Shown: positions 1 to 7,888, counted from the stretch's first letter. The stretch is DNA of 42,845 bases from JBOGZI01 sp050697275 (GCA_050697275.1 JBOGZI010000160.1:1-42845), one strand, 5' to 3'. The notes: generated by a model from the letters alone, not told the origin. Translations and numbers: made by a program.

Positions 1-1
1 G

Positions 2-691
2 CTCACGGCGCTCGCCCTGTTCGCGCTCGGACGGCGGCTGCGGCGGGGGCGGGACGGCGAGCCGAGCGAGGAGGGCCGGATCCTCGGATACGCCCTCGCC
101 TTCGCCTGGCTGGCCTATCCCTTCACCCTGTACACGCTCGGCTCGAGCTTCAACGACTCGCTGGTCGCGTTGCTGGTGGTGTGCTGCCTGCTGGTGCTCT
201 CCTCATCCCCCGCGCGGGGGGCGCTGGCCGCGCTGGCGGGGCTGACCAAGTTCGGCCCGCTCGGTCTCGCTCCGCTGCTCGCCGCCGGCACGGGGGAGCG
301 CCGGCCGCGCCCACTGATCGTCTTCTCGGTCGCCTTCCTGGCGACCGCCGCGATCGTCACCGTTCCGCTGCTCCCCGACGGAGGCCTCTCCGAGCTGTAT
401 GACCGCTCGCTCGGCTACCAGGCCTCGCGGGGGTCCCCCTTCAGCATCTGGGGACAGGACCCCTCGCTGGAGCCGCTGCAGACGGCGGCCAAGGTGTTCG
501 CCGTCGGGCTCGGGCTGGCGCTCTTCTTCTGGCCACGTCGGCGCAGCCCGGCGCAGGTGGCGGCGCTCGCCGCGGCGATCCTGATCGCGGTGCAGGTCGC
601 CGCCAGCCACTGGTTCTATCCCTATGCGGTCTGGTTCGCGCCCCTGCTGCTGGCGGCGCTGTTCGCAGAGCGGCGCGGCAGCCCTCCCTAG
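2..691 (+). CDS. Polytopic membrane protein, C-terminal part (GT87/DUF2029-like)
   Basis: The reading frame is open from the first bases of the window, so the start lies upstream; it ends at TAG 689-691. The visible 229 residues are dominated by hydrophobic stretches separated by short Arg/Gly-rich loops, for example around LLVVCCLLVLSS and, near the end, VQVAASHWFYPYAVWFAP. The pattern of many helices, a GLTKFGPL-type loop and a late HWFYPYAVWFAP segment resembles polyprenyl-phosphate-dependent mannosyltransferase-like proteins (GT87, DUF2029). Such enzymes sit in the membrane and add sugars to lipids or cell-wall polymers on the outer face. The catalytic N-terminal loop is outside the window, so the substrate cannot be inferred. 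The gene converges on the ferritin gene, and the two stop codons overlap by 4 bp. Another polytopic membrane family remains possible. Confidence 0.65.
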   Translation, partial: LTALALFALGRRLRRGRDGEPSEEGRILGYALAFAWLAYPFTLYTLGSSFNDSLVALLVVCCLLVLSSSPARGALAALAGLTKFGPLGLAPLLAAGTGERRPRPLIVFSVAFLATAAIVTVPLLPDGGLSELYDRSLGYQASRGSPFSIWGQDPSLEPLQTAAKVFAVGLGLALFFWPRRRSPAQVAALAAAILIAVQVAASHWFYPYAVWFAPLLLAALFAERRGSPP

Positions 692-1221
692 AGAGCTCCG
701 CCGGCGGGCGGGGGAGCGGTCGGGTCGTCGCCCTGGCCGCCCATCTGCTCGCGGGCGAGGAACTCCTCGGCCTGCAGCGGGGTGTCCTTGGCACGTTCGA
801 CCACGTTGAGCAAGTCGGTCATCGAGGAGACCTCCTCGACCTGTTCCTTGACGAACCACTGCAGGAACTGCTCGGCCTGGAAGTCGCTCTGCTCGCGGGC
901 CAGCTTGAACAGCGCGTTGATCTCGTCGGTGACGCGCCTCTCCTGCTCGAGCGCCATCTTCACCGGCCCGATCACGTCGTCGTACTTCGTCTGCTGGGAC
1001 TTGATGTCGGGGATGCGGACCTCCTCGCCGGCGTCGAGCAGGTACTGGACCATGATCATCGCGTGGTTTCGCTCCTCGACCGCCTGGCGGTAGAAGAAGG
1101 CGGCGAGGCGCGGCAGGGTCTCGGAGTCGTAGTAGACGGCGGCCCCGATGTACTGCTGGGAGGCGGCGAGCTCGTTGGAGATCTGCTCGTTGAGGGCGTC
1201 GGCGAAGCTCTGATCTGGCAA
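688..1221 (-). CDS. ftnA: Bacterial non-haem ferritin
   Basis: A 177-residue ferritin, the usual length for bacterial Ftn. It stores iron by oxidising Fe(II) at a di-iron centre inside a 24-mer shell in the cytoplasm. The ferroxidase ligands occur at the canonical positions: E17, E50, H53, E94, Q127 and E130, within motifs such as EERNHA and KEQVEE. I see no bacterioferritin haem signature. The start is TTG at 1219-1221 (MPDQSFADAL), chosen because AGGAAAGG lies 7-8 bases upstream and no ATG occurs before residue 55. The C-terminus ends in a short Pro/Gly-rich tail. The gene is monocistronic and convergent with the upstream-strand membrane gene. A candidate promoter with a partial iron-box-like half-site lies in the 85-bp leader region. 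Confidence 0.93.
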   Translation of the reverse strand: MPDQSFADALNEQISNELAASQQYIGAAVYYDSETLPRLAAFFYRQAVEERNHAMIMVQYLLDAGEEVRIPDIKSQQTKYDDVIGPVKMALEQERRVTDEINALFKLAREQSDFQAEQFLQWFVKEQVEEVSSMTDLLNVVERAKDTPLQAEEFLAREQMGGQGDDPTAPPPAGGAL

Positions 1222-1249
1222 GTCGTCCCTTTCCTGGTCGTTTCGCCGA

Positions 1250-1283
1250 AGGCTAGGCGAGATCGCGAATTCGGCTTGCCTTA
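1250..1283 (-). promoter_or_regulatory. Candidate ferritin promoter with DtxR/IdeR-like half-site
   Basis: On the minus strand, TAGCCT (1250-1255) looks like a -10 element about 30 bases before the TTG start. TAAGGCAAGCC (within 1268-1283) resembles one half of the actinobacterial iron box TTAGGTTAGCC and would sit near -35. The second half-site is poor, so iron regulation here is only a suggestion. Confidence 0.3.
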
Positions 1284-1306
1284 GCGCGCTTCGGGGCGCC
1301 TAAGCC

Positions 1307-2383
1307 TCAGGCCGTCCAGCGGAAGCCCGTCTCCGCCAGACGCGGCTCCAGAGGGCTCTCGGGGTGCCCGGGCTCGGTCGGCGCCGTGTTGTATCCGGAC
1401 GGGGCGACGTCGTTGGGGGTGTCGGGATGGAAGACGGAGGCCAGATACTGGATCTGGCCGCGGCCGGGGCCGAGCTCCCACTGGCCGCCGCCGTAGGCGC
1501 CGATCCCGTTCTCGTCGCAGTGGTCGTAGGCGGCGAACAGCTCCTGGATCGGCCCGAACCGCGAGGGCTTGACATTGACCATCTTCGGGGGCCAGACCCG
1601 ATCCTCGATGTCGGCGACCGAGTGGATCGGTGCGTCCCAGGTGACCCGGTCGGCGACCGGCTCGAGGATCGGCTGGGTCACCTCGGTGACGTCGGGATCC
1701 TCCAGCCAGGCCTCGGGAAACGCCTCGACCAGCTTCCGGTAGAGCTCGGGGTCTGTCTCCACGTCGACCGGCGTGCCCTTGTAGAAGCCCTTCAGGTCGA
1801 GCGAGTCGACCGCGCCGGTCTCAACCAGCTGCGCGATCAGCTCGTCGGTCCAGTCATTGGTCGGGTCGAGCTTGAAGCGGAGATCGGGGTAGACCTCCAG
1901 CCGCTCCCGCACCGGCTCGATCGTCGAGGGCTGAGGTTCCTCCCCTTCGCGCGGAAGCGGCGCGAGCCGCATCGAGACGACGAAGTTGACGGGTCGGGGT
2001 TCGCGCTCCAGCACCTCGTGCAGCGGCTTCCCGGCCTGCCGCAGCGCCAGGTCGAGAGCGGCGCTCTCGAACGCCCAGCGACGGTAGTTCTCCGAGACCT
2101 CCCGCTCTGGGGGGGTGGGAAAGAGGTCCGCGTCCTCGAGCAGCTTGGAGAATGAGGCGATCGTGTGCTCGCCGGCCAGCTCGAGGATCGGGCCCGCGTC
2201 CTGCTGGGCGACGTGGTCGAGCGCGTCGTAGACGACGTCCTCGCCGACGCCCTCCTCCCCGCCGCCCTTGAGGTGGATCACGGTGGTGAGCCGCTCGAAG
2301 TCGCTCGCCTTGTGGCCGAGCCCCTCGAGCTCGTAGGAGTCGATCTTGAGGGGCAGGTCGGCGATTCGCTCGTAGCTGCTCAC
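1307..2383 (-). CDS. Enolase-superfamily protein (mandelate racemase/muconate lactonizing type)
   Basis: A 358-residue protein with the layout of the enolase superfamily: an alpha/beta capping domain to about residue 130, then a modified TIM barrel. Barrel motifs appear in order: FKLDP with K171, DLKG with D195, LEDP with E228, TWDAPI with D250, and NVKPSR with K272. D195, E228 and D250 fit the three Mg2+ ligands and the two lysines fit the acid/base pair of the MLE-like group, which abstracts a proton alpha to a carboxylate. The C-terminal tail from about 300 is rich in Gly, Pro and Glu and is less typical. Substrate cannot be told from the sequence. The start is GTG at 2381-2383 with TAGATT nine bases upstream and no Shine-Dalgarno, so it may have a very short leader. 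It is divergent from the flavodoxin-like gene. Confidence 0.75.
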   Translation of the reverse strand: MSSYERIADLPLKIDSYELEGLGHKASDFERLTTVIHLKGGGEEGVGEDVVYDALDHVAQQDAGPILELAGEHTIASFSKLLEDADLFPTPPEREVSENYRRWAFESAALDLALRQAGKPLHEVLEREPRPVNFVVSMRLAPLPREGEEPQPSTIEPVRERLEVYPDLRFKLDPTNDWTDELIAQLVETGAVDSLDLKGFYKGTPVDVETDPELYRKLVEAFPEAWLEDPDVTEVTQPILEPVADRVTWDAPIHSVADIEDRVWPPKMVNVKPSRFGPIQELFAAYDHCDENGIGAYGGGQWELGPGRGQIQYLASVFHPDTPNDVAPSGYNTAPTEPGHPESPLEPRLAETGFRWTA

Positions 2384-2510
2384 GGTCGGGGCAATCTAAC
2401 GACCGGCTCGACTCGACCGGCTGGTGCTCCTTACCGGCTGCTTAGAGCGCCGGATAAGGTGCGCGCGAAAACCGTCGGCGCTTCTGGACGGCGAAGACGA
2501 AGGGAGAGAG

Positions 2511-3194
2511 ATGGCCCAATCACTCGAAGCGGACGCCGGGAAGGGCCTGAAGGCGCTCGGCGTCAACTGCACCTTGAAGAAGTCCCCCGAGACCTCGAAC
2601 ACCGAGGCCCTCATGAACCGGGTCCTCGGGCTGCTCGCCGAGCACGGGGTGGAGACGGAGATCCTGCGCCCAGTCGACTATGACATCAGGTTCGGGGTCA
2701 GCTCGGACGAGGGTGACGGGGACGAGTGGCCGCAGATCCTGGAGAAGATCAAGGCAGCCGACATCCTGTTGATGGGCATGTCGATCTGGTTCGGGGTGCG
2801 CTCCTCGGTGATGCAGATGGTGATCGAGCGCCTCGACGGCACCTACGACGAGACCAACGAGGTCGGCCAGTACCCGCTCTACAACAAGGTCGCCGGCGTG
2901 GTCGTCACCGGCAACGAGGACGGGGCGCACGCCAGCGCCGAGACCACCCTGTTCAACATGACCCACCTCGGCTGCGTCGTGCCCCCCAACGCCGACACCT
3001 ACTGGGTGGGCGAGGCCGGGCCCGGGCCCTCCTACCTGGAGGCGGGCGGCGAGAGCCATCCCTACACCCAGCGGACCAGCTCCTGGTGCGCCCACAACCT
3101 GCTGCACATGGCCCGCATCCTGCGCGACCACCCGATCCCGCCGATCGGCAACACGGTCGAGGAGCACGGCGGCGACGCCGTGCACGTCGGCTAG
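2511..3194 (+). CDS. Flavodoxin-fold NAD(P)H-dependent oxidoreductase
   Basis: A 227-residue protein of the flavodoxin/NADPH-dependent FMN reductase fold. The N-terminal strand GVNCTLKKSPETSNT is followed by a phosphate-binding Ser/Thr segment, then ADILLMGMSIWFGVRSS, the usual P-x-(Y/W) flavin loop of this fold, and GVVVTGNEDGAHAS, the third flavin-contact loop. It probably binds FMN and reduces quinones, azo compounds or similar acceptors in the cytoplasm; the substrate is unknown. The frame is open further upstream, but the ATG at 2511 directly follows AAGGGAGAGAG and starts where family similarity begins. The C-terminal 60 residues (Tyr-, Trp- and His-rich) form an extension beyond the minimal fold. 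It stands alone, divergent from the enolase-like gene. Confidence 0.8.
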   Translation: MAQSLEADAGKGLKALGVNCTLKKSPETSNTEALMNRVLGLLAEHGVETEILRPVDYDIRFGVSSDEGDGDEWPQILEKIKAADILLMGMSIWFGVRSSVMQMVIERLDGTYDETNEVGQYPLYNKVAGVVVTGNEDGAHASAETTLFNMTHLGCVVPPNADTYWVGEAGPGPSYLEAGGESHPYTQRTSSWCAHNLLHMARILRDHPIPPIGNTVEEHGGDAVHVG

Positions 3195-3240
3195 CGCCCG
3201 CCCTGCGCGAGCGGGCCGCCGCCCGAGTCGGACGGCGTCG

Positions 3241-4410
3241 CTAGGTGGTCGGCGGCCGCAGGTTGCCGATCACGGTCTCCTGCAGCAGCACCCGCATCGA
3301 CTCGGAGGACGCGAAGAAGAAGAAGGCGCCCCCCTTCTGCTTCAGCCCTGCCAGCGCGCAGAGCGCCGCGGTCGAGGCGGAGGTCCGGGTGATCGCCATG
3401 CCGCCGTTGACGCTGGGGGTGTTGCTGAACGAGATCTGCAGCGACAGATTGGAGAAGTTCGGCCTGCCCTTCTTCTTGATCTTGCGCCGCTTGGTGATCG
3501 TCTTCTTGATCACCTTGTTGCCCTTGCGCCGCTTCACCTTCTTGCGTTTGAACTTGTACACGTACTGCAGGCGGAGATCCTTGGCGCGGGCCCCGAAGCC
3601 CGCCGGGCCCCCCTCGGCGCAGGAGTCCTGGGTCTGCACGCTCAGCGGCCCGAGATGCCGGCCCCCGACCCGGCGGTTCTTCTTGTCCAGGTCCTGAGCG
3701 ATCGCGCCGTAGCTCCATTCCTCGTCGTCGAGCGGAACGAGGCCGGTCCGCTTGCCGGTGGCCACCGAGTTGGAGGTCATCGTCTCGGTCATCAGACGGT
3801 CCCAGGACTTGATCCTGGGGAAGGCCTTCCTGTAGTTCTGGGTCCAGGGCGGCCGCGATGGGTCGCTGAGCCGCCCGGCGTTCCAATCCATCGGCTCGAA
3901 GTCGGTCAGCAGCGCGTAGATCGCCGGATGGTCGTAGAGCGTGAAGGCGTAGCCGGGCTGGGTGAAGTCGTAGTTCATCCCGGTCAGGGCGATGATCCGG
4001 TTGCAGGGGAAGGCGGCGCGCAGATTGGTGGCGAGCTCGGCCGCCACCGAGGGAGTCATCGCGGGCGCCCCGTTGGATCCGGTGAAGCGGGTGTTGAGCA
4101 CGAAGATGTCCTGCGATCGGATCCGGCCGCCTAGGCCGCCCTTCGCCTCGTTGAAGTTGGCGTAGTCATCGATGTTCCCCTGCGTGTTGATCCGGATCAG
4201 CATCGTGAACCGGGTCGGCCCGGGTCCCGGGGGGCTGAGGCCCACCGGCTGCGGCGGGCAGCTGACCTGCGCCTCGGCCGGGGCGGGGGCGCCGCCCGCG
4301 CCGATCAGCAGCAGGGCCAGCGCGAGCAGGGCCGCGCCGACCGCCGCCGGGAGCAGCCGGTGAGCGCACAGGGTCGTGCGACTCCGGGTGTCGGTACCGA
4401 TTCCTGCCAT
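3241..4410 (-). CDS. Secreted protein of unknown function with a Lys/Arg-rich segment
   Basis: I do not recognise a named family. The 389-residue product starts with a basic N-region and a long hydrophobic core (about residues 20-40) ending near APAEAQ, a likely signal peptide. The mature part has motifs such as FTMLIRINTQGNIDDYANFNE and ALLTDFEPMDWN, which could belong to an alpha/beta barrel or glycoside-hydrolase-like fold, but this is weak. Around residues 285-320 lies a block very rich in Lys and Arg (RKKVKRRK, KRRKIKKK), followed by a neutral C-terminal domain. Two cysteines bracket the middle of the protein. It lies 177 bp downstream of the agmatinase gene on the same strand, too far to assume one operon. 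The extracellular basic patch might bind teichoic acid, polysaccharide or nucleic acid. Confidence 0.7.
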   Translation of the reverse strand: MAGIGTDTRSRTTLCAHRLLPAAVGAALLALALLLIGAGGAPAPAEAQVSCPPQPVGLSPPGPGPTRFTMLIRINTQGNIDDYANFNEAKGGLGGRIRSQDIFVLNTRFTGSNGAPAMTPSVAAELATNLRAAFPCNRIIALTGMNYDFTQPGYAFTLYDHPAIYALLTDFEPMDWNAGRLSDPSRPPWTQNYRKAFPRIKSWDRLMTETMTSNSVATGKRTGLVPLDDEEWSYGAIAQDLDKKNRRVGGRHLGPLSVQTQDSCAEGGPAGFGARAKDLRLQYVYKFKRKKVKRRKGNKVIKKTITKRRKIKKKGRPNFSNLSLQISFSNTPSVNGGMAITRTSASTAALCALAGLKQKGGAFFFFASSESMRVLLQETVIGNLRPPTT

Positions 4411-4587
4411 CGAACGAGCCAGCCCGTGAAGCTAGCGGCGGCACCACCCGGAACACGCCAGGTGCCTTGCAGGTTGCGGTCCGCGGCGGTCAGGCTGCTG
4501 ACTCTCGGACCGGAGGCGCAGCCGAAGCGACTTGTGGTGGGCGGCCGCCACCGCGGCGGTCCTATGGCGAAGCCATCCTCCGGCGCG

Positions 4588-5529
4588 TTATTCCGAAGCA
4601 CTCCTCCGCTGCGCGACCAGCGCCAGCATCGCGTAGGCGACGTTGGCCGCGAGCAGCGAGGTGGGCTGACCCGGTCCGTCGTAGGGCGGCGAGACCTCGA
4701 CCACGTCGAAGCCCCGGAAGTCGATCCCGGTGAGCGCCCTGACCAGGTCGAGCGCTTCGCCGGATGTTGGGCCGCCCACCTCGGGGGTTCCGGTCGCCGG
4801 GGCGAAGGCCGGGTCCACGAAGTCGATGTCGAAGCTGAGGAAGGCGGGGCCGTCGCCGACCCGGGCGCGCACCCGCTCGGCGTACTGGTCGGGGCTGAGC
4901 CCGCGCAGCTCCCTCCACGGGAGCAGCTCGAAGCCGAGCCCGCCCGGGTCCTCGATGTCCTGCTTCGAATAGACCGAGCCCCTCATCCCCGCCATCAGGG
5001 AGCGCGAGGGGTCGACCACGCCCTCCTCCACCGCTCGGCGAAAGGGGGTGCCGTGGAAGTACCGCTGCCCGCCGTAGGAGTCCCAGGTGTCGGGGTGTGA
5101 ATCCAGCAGCACCAGTGCGGGCGGACCGTGGGCGGCCGCCAGCGCGCGAAGCTCGGCCAGCGCGATCAGGTGATCCCCCCCGAGCACCAGGGGCACCACC
5201 CCGGCGGCCGCGACCGGCTCCAGGCCGGCGGCGATCTCGCCGACGCCGCGCTCGGCGTCGCCCGGAGGGGAGACGACGTCGCCGCGGTCGACGATCGAGA
5301 GGGAGCCGAGCACGTCTACGTCGATCACCGGGTCGTAGTCGCGCAGCAGCACCGAGGCGGAGCGGATCGCCTCCGGCCCGAAGCGGGCGCCGGGCCGGAA
5401 GCTGGTTCCCGTGTCGAAGGGGACCCCGACCACGGCCACGTCCGCCCCCTCGAGCTCGGTCCGGTGCGGCTGCCGGGCGAAGGTGCGGATGCCGCTGAAG
5501 CGCGGCGGGGATTCCTCGGGCGAGGTCAC
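4588..5529 (-). CDS. speB: Agmatinase / ureohydrolase family enzyme
   Basis: A 313-residue arginase/agmatinase-family metallohydrolase. The binuclear Mn2+ site is complete: GGDH with H120, DSHPD with D143, H145 and D147, and SFDIDFVDP with D234 and D236. H160 in HGTP matches the family's catalytic-loop histidine. These enzymes hydrolyse guanidino groups to urea. The gene overlaps the arginine-decarboxylase-type gene by 4 bp (ATGA), which makes agmatine the likely substrate and putrescine the product. DSHPD in place of the commoner DAHxD is a small variation. Formiminoglutamase, guanidinobutyrase or another ureohydrolase remains possible, but the neighbour argues for agmatinase. It is cytoplasmic and translationally coupled to the decarboxylase. 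Confidence 0.88.
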   Translation of the reverse strand: MTSPEESPPRFSGIRTFARQPHRTELEGADVAVVGVPFDTGTSFRPGARFGPEAIRSASVLLRDYDPVIDVDVLGSLSIVDRGDVVSPPGDAERGVGEIAAGLEPVAAAGVVPLVLGGDHLIALAELRALAAAHGPPALVLLDSHPDTWDSYGGQRYFHGTPFRRAVEEGVVDPSRSLMAGMRGSVYSKQDIEDPGGLGFELLPWRELRGLSPDQYAERVRARVGDGPAFLSFDIDFVDPAFAPATGTPEVGGPTSGEALDLVRALTGIDFRGFDVVEVSPPYDGPGQPTSLLAANVAYAMLALVAQRRSASE

Positions 5530-7016
5530 TCGCGCACCACCCTCACCGTCCTCAGGGTGCGGTCGCTCGCTCCCCGCACCAGGCCGCCATGGGCGAGCGA
5601 GTCGGCGATGTAGGCGAGGGTGGGCTGGGTCAGCCGCTCGCCGGGCAGCACGTTGGGCACCCCGGGCGGATATGCCGCCAGGGACTCCGCGGCGATCCTG
5701 CCCTCGGCCCGCTCGAACGGCACCACCTCCTGGGCCCCGAGGAAGGCGTCGCGCGGCGCCAGCTCGAGCTTCCCCCAGGGCGGTGGCTCCGCGAAGGCGC
5801 GTCGCTGCTCGAGGTCGCCCGGGCCGATCGCCTCGGTCACATGGCGCAGCGCCTCCACCAGGCGGGCGGCCCCCGGCGCGGCCCGCTCGCCGATCCCGAA
5901 CACGGCCACGATCACGTTCTCGGAGAAGAGCTCGAGGTTGATGTCGTCGCGCTCCCTCATCAGCGAGGCGATCCTATGCCCGGTGGCGCCGGTGCCGCGG
6001 ACGTCGATCGAGAGGCGGAGGGGATCCCAGGCGGCGACGCTGGTGCGCCCGGCGAGGCGCTCGTCGAGCACGTCGAGGCCGGGTATCTCCCGGATCCGCT
6101 CCCGGGTCTCGCGCAGCGTCGCCAGCGTCTCGGAGAGCAGCTCCTGGCCGCGGGTGACGGCGAAGCGGCGGGCGGCGTCGAGCGAAGCGGTCAGAAGGGC
6201 GTTCGGGCTGGTCGACTCGACCAGGGTCACCGAGCGGTCGACCAGGCCATCGTCGACCAGGTCGCCGGCCCCCAGGTGCAGGATCGCCGACTGGGTCAGG
6301 CTGCCGACGATCTTGTGGGTGCTCGACAGCACCAGGTCGGCGCCGCCCCGCAGCGCACCCGGCGGCAGCTCGTCGTGGAAGTAGAGGTGCGAGCCCCAGG
6401 CCTCGTCCACGACCAGCGGGACGCCGTGATCGTGGGCCACCTCGGCCAGCTCCGCGACCCGCGCCACCGCGCCGAAGTAGGTGGGGGAGACGACCATCGC
6501 CGCCTCCGCCTCCGGGGCGGCGTCGAGCGCCGTGGCGAGCGCCTCGGGGGTGACGCAGTGGGCGACCCCCAGGTCGGGATCGATCTCCGGCGCGGCGAAT
6601 GAGGGCCGCAGGCCGGAGAGCACCATCCCGTCGACGGTCGAGGAGTGGACGTTGCGCTGGACGACGTGGCCGCGGTCGGGGGGCCCGGCGCGAGTCTTCT
6701 CCCGGGCGTGCGCGAAGGTCATGCAGATCGCGTGGTTGCCTCCGGAGGCTCCGTTCAGCAGGAACCAGCTGCGGCGGGCACCCCACGCCTCGGCGGCGAG
6801 CTGCTGCGCGCGCTGGAAGGGGGTGGGCTCCGGGCCGACGTCTATTCCCTCGAGCCCGCCCGGCACGTCGTGGGCGAGCGCCGCCGCGCCGAGCACCTCG
6901 ATCAGGCCGGGGTCCGCCCCGGTGCCCTTGTGGCCGGGGATGTGGAAGCGGCCGGGCTCTCGCGCTACGTATGCGGCGAGGGCGTCGAGGTAGGGCGCTT
7001 CGGTCTGATCCGCCAA
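5526..7016 (-). CDS. speA: Orn/Lys/Arg decarboxylase family, probable arginine decarboxylase
   Basis: A 496-residue fold-type I PLP decarboxylase of the short Bacillus SpeA/YaaO type, without the CheY-like N-terminal wing domain of inducible enterobacterial enzymes. PGHKG near residue 27, VVDEAWGSH (D204) and SSTHKIVGSLTQSA (K235, the Schiff-base lysine) are hallmarks. Adjacent agmatinase makes arginine the most likely substrate, giving agmatine; lysine or ornithine cannot be excluded by sequence alone. The start is TTG at 7014-7016, since the upstream frame has no ATG or GTG before a stop. The Shine-Dalgarno is weak, and a 29-codon ORF ends only 10 bases upstream, so translation may depend on coupling to that ORF. 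Confidence 0.88.
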   Translation of the reverse strand: MADQTEAPYLDALAAYVAREPGRFHIPGHKGTGADPGLIEVLGAAALAHDVPGGLEGIDVGPEPTPFQRAQQLAAEAWGARRSWFLLNGASGGNHAICMTFAHAREKTRAGPPDRGHVVQRNVHSSTVDGMVLSGLRPSFAAPEIDPDLGVAHCVTPEALATALDAAPEAEAAMVVSPTYFGAVARVAELAEVAHDHGVPLVVDEAWGSHLYFHDELPPGALRGGADLVLSSTHKIVGSLTQSAILHLGAGDLVDDGLVDRSVTLVESTSPNALLTASLDAARRFAVTRGQELLSETLATLRETRERIREIPGLDVLDERLAGRTSVAAWDPLRLSIDVRGTGATGHRIASLMRERDDINLELFSENVIVAVFGIGERAAPGAARLVEALRHVTEAIGPGDLEQRRAFAEPPPWGKLELAPRDAFLGAQEVVPFERAEGRIAAESLAAYPPGVPNVLPGERLTQPTLAYIADSLAHGGLVRGASDRTLRTVRVVRE

Positions 7017-7026
7017 CCCGATCCCG

Positions 7027-7116
7027 TCAAGCCCCGTGGGGCGGCTCGCCGCCGGCGTACTCCGAGTGCGGGTACCGCTCGCCGCCGATCAGGAGGCGGG
7101 TTTCGACATCTGCCAT
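7027..7116 (-). CDS. Small ORF, 29 codons, possible leader peptide of speA
   Basis: ATG at 7114-7116 is preceded by AGGAT at a sensible distance, and the ORF ends with TGA 10 bases before the TTG of the decarboxylase. The product begins MADVETRLLIGGERYP and continues with a Glu/Gly/Pro/His-rich tail. It has no signal peptide or membrane segment. RLLIGGE faintly recalls the start of aldehyde dehydrogenases, so a relic is an alternative. Its position suggests either a regulatory upstream ORF controlling polyamine synthesis or a small co-expressed protein. No family was recognised. Confidence 0.45.
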   Translation of the reverse strand: MADVETRLLIGGERYPHSEYAGGEPPHGA

Positions 7117-7453
7117 GGCTTCGATCCTACGGCTTCGGGATCGGCTCCCTGGACCGGTGGGCGTGCGGCCAGGGACCGCCTCAGATTGTGCGACCCCTCA
7201 CCGTTTCAGGGCGGCTTTCAGGGCAAGGCGGGGAAGGACGGCCAGGGGGAGAAGGAAACCGGCCGCCCTTTCCGCCCGCCTGCGCCGAGGCTCAAAGCTC
7301 GGCGGAGACGAGGAGTGATATGTGGGCGGGCGCCGGAGTAGGGGGTCTCCGAACGCCCGCCCGCTGCCTCGACTCAAGTGCCGCGTACCCTGGCCGTCGG
7401 CCCGCTAAACCTGGACCGTGGCCTTGCGGCCGAATGGGCTTGCCGGGCTGCGC
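7117..7453. other. 337-bp non-coding region with three stem-loops
   Basis: No convincing gene lies here. The region separates the end of the basic Rho_N-like gene from the polyamine genes, all on the minus strand. It contains a perfect 7-bp stem TCCCTGG/CCAGGGA (7146-7175) in what would be the 5' leader of speA, a 7-bp stem CGCCGAG/CTCGGCG near 7288-7309, and the large stem-loop at 7324-7362. The first could shape the polyamine leader and the last could end transcription of the upstream gene. No known riboswitch consensus was recognised. Confidence 0.5.
7324..7362 (-). terminator. Large GC stem-loop, probable terminator
   Basis: Outer arms GGGCGGGCG (7324-7332) and CGCCCGCCC (7354-7362) pair perfectly. 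Inside them CGGAG (7334-7338) and CTCCG (7347-7351) also pair, giving about 14 bp around an 8-base loop. There is no U-tract on either strand, as is common for actinobacterial terminators. It lies 92 bp past the stop of the gene ending at 7454. Confidence 0.45.
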
Positions 7454-7798
7454 TCAGCGCCGCTTCGCCGCCACCGCCCGCTGCAGCTGCGCCTTGCTCA
7501 TGCTCGAGCGGCCGCTGATCCGGAGCCGCCGCGCCTGGTTGTAGAGCTGCTCCTTGGTTTGGCCCTTCGGCCGGTTGGTGCCGGACCGGCGGCCTCCGCG
7601 CCGCGAGGGGGAGGCTCCCTTGGTCGAGCTGCGAGACCGGGTCCTCGACTCGCCCGAGCGGGCGCGGTTCTTCTGCACGGTGCGGGCGGCCAGCTGCTTC
7701 GCCCGGCCCTTGGGCGCGCCGCGCTTGCGGGCGCTGCGCTTGATCTTCTCGTACTGCCGGGCTCGCTTGGTGCCCTTCCGAACGCCACGTGGGGGCAT
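7454..7798 (-). CDS. Basic protein with Rho_N/SAP-like C-terminal motif ('plasmid stabilization' type)
   Basis: A 114-residue, strongly basic protein. The N-terminal half (MPPRGVRKGTKRARQYEKIK, then AKQLAARTVQKNRARSGE) matches a small actinobacterial family usually labelled plasmid stabilization protein. The C-terminal half, TKEQLYNQARRLRISGRSS followed by MSKAQLQRAV, resembles the helix-extended-loop-helix of the Rho N-terminal domain, so nucleic-acid binding is likely. The centre is a Ser/Arg/Gly-rich linker. The ATG at 7796-7798 has a strong AAAGGAGGAG site. A sigma-B/F-type promoter match (GGTTT, 15 bases, GGGTAG) lies 40-66 bases upstream, and the divergent neighbour is a sigma-B/F-family factor, so stress-induced expression is inferred. 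The label 'plasmid stabilization' should not be taken as function. Confidence 0.82.
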   Translation of the reverse strand: MPPRGVRKGTKRARQYEKIKRSARKRGAPKGRAKQLAARTVQKNRARSGESRTRSRSSTKGASPSRRGGRRSGTNRPKGQTKEQLYNQARRLRISGRSSMSKAQLQRAVAAKRR

Positions 7799-7838
7799 TG
7801 CTCCTCCTTTTCGGAGCGGTCAGTGTCTGAAAGCCGCG

Positions 7839-7864
7839 CTACCCGCTCACCCACGAGGCAAACC
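7839..7864 (-). promoter_or_regulatory. Sigma-B/F-type promoter for the basic Rho_N-like gene
   Basis: Read on the minus strand: GGTTT (7860-7864) as -35, a 15-base spacer, and GGGTAG (7839-7844) as -10. This matches the GTTT/GGGTA pattern of general-stress sigma factors (Bacillus sigma-B, mycobacterial sigma-F). It leaves a 5' leader of about 35 bases before the ATG. Confidence 0.6.
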
Positions 7865-7888
7865 GGGCGGAGCGTGCCCGCACGGGGC

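Noticed and set aside
7117..7453. Structured RNA (SRP RNA, RNase P, 6S or guanidine riboswitch)
   Set aside because: Several hairpins are present but none of the conserved core sequences of these RNAs was found.
7319..7544. ATG with GACGAGGAG upstream on the plus strand near 7319
   Set aside because: The frame runs through the large stem-loop and into the antisense of the basic Rho_N-like gene, with a non-protein-like Arg/Cys/Pro composition.
7454..7798. Evidence for a plasmid from the 'plasmid stabilization' label
   Set aside because: The family label is historical; core metabolic genes around it (acnA, kgd) indicate a chromosome.
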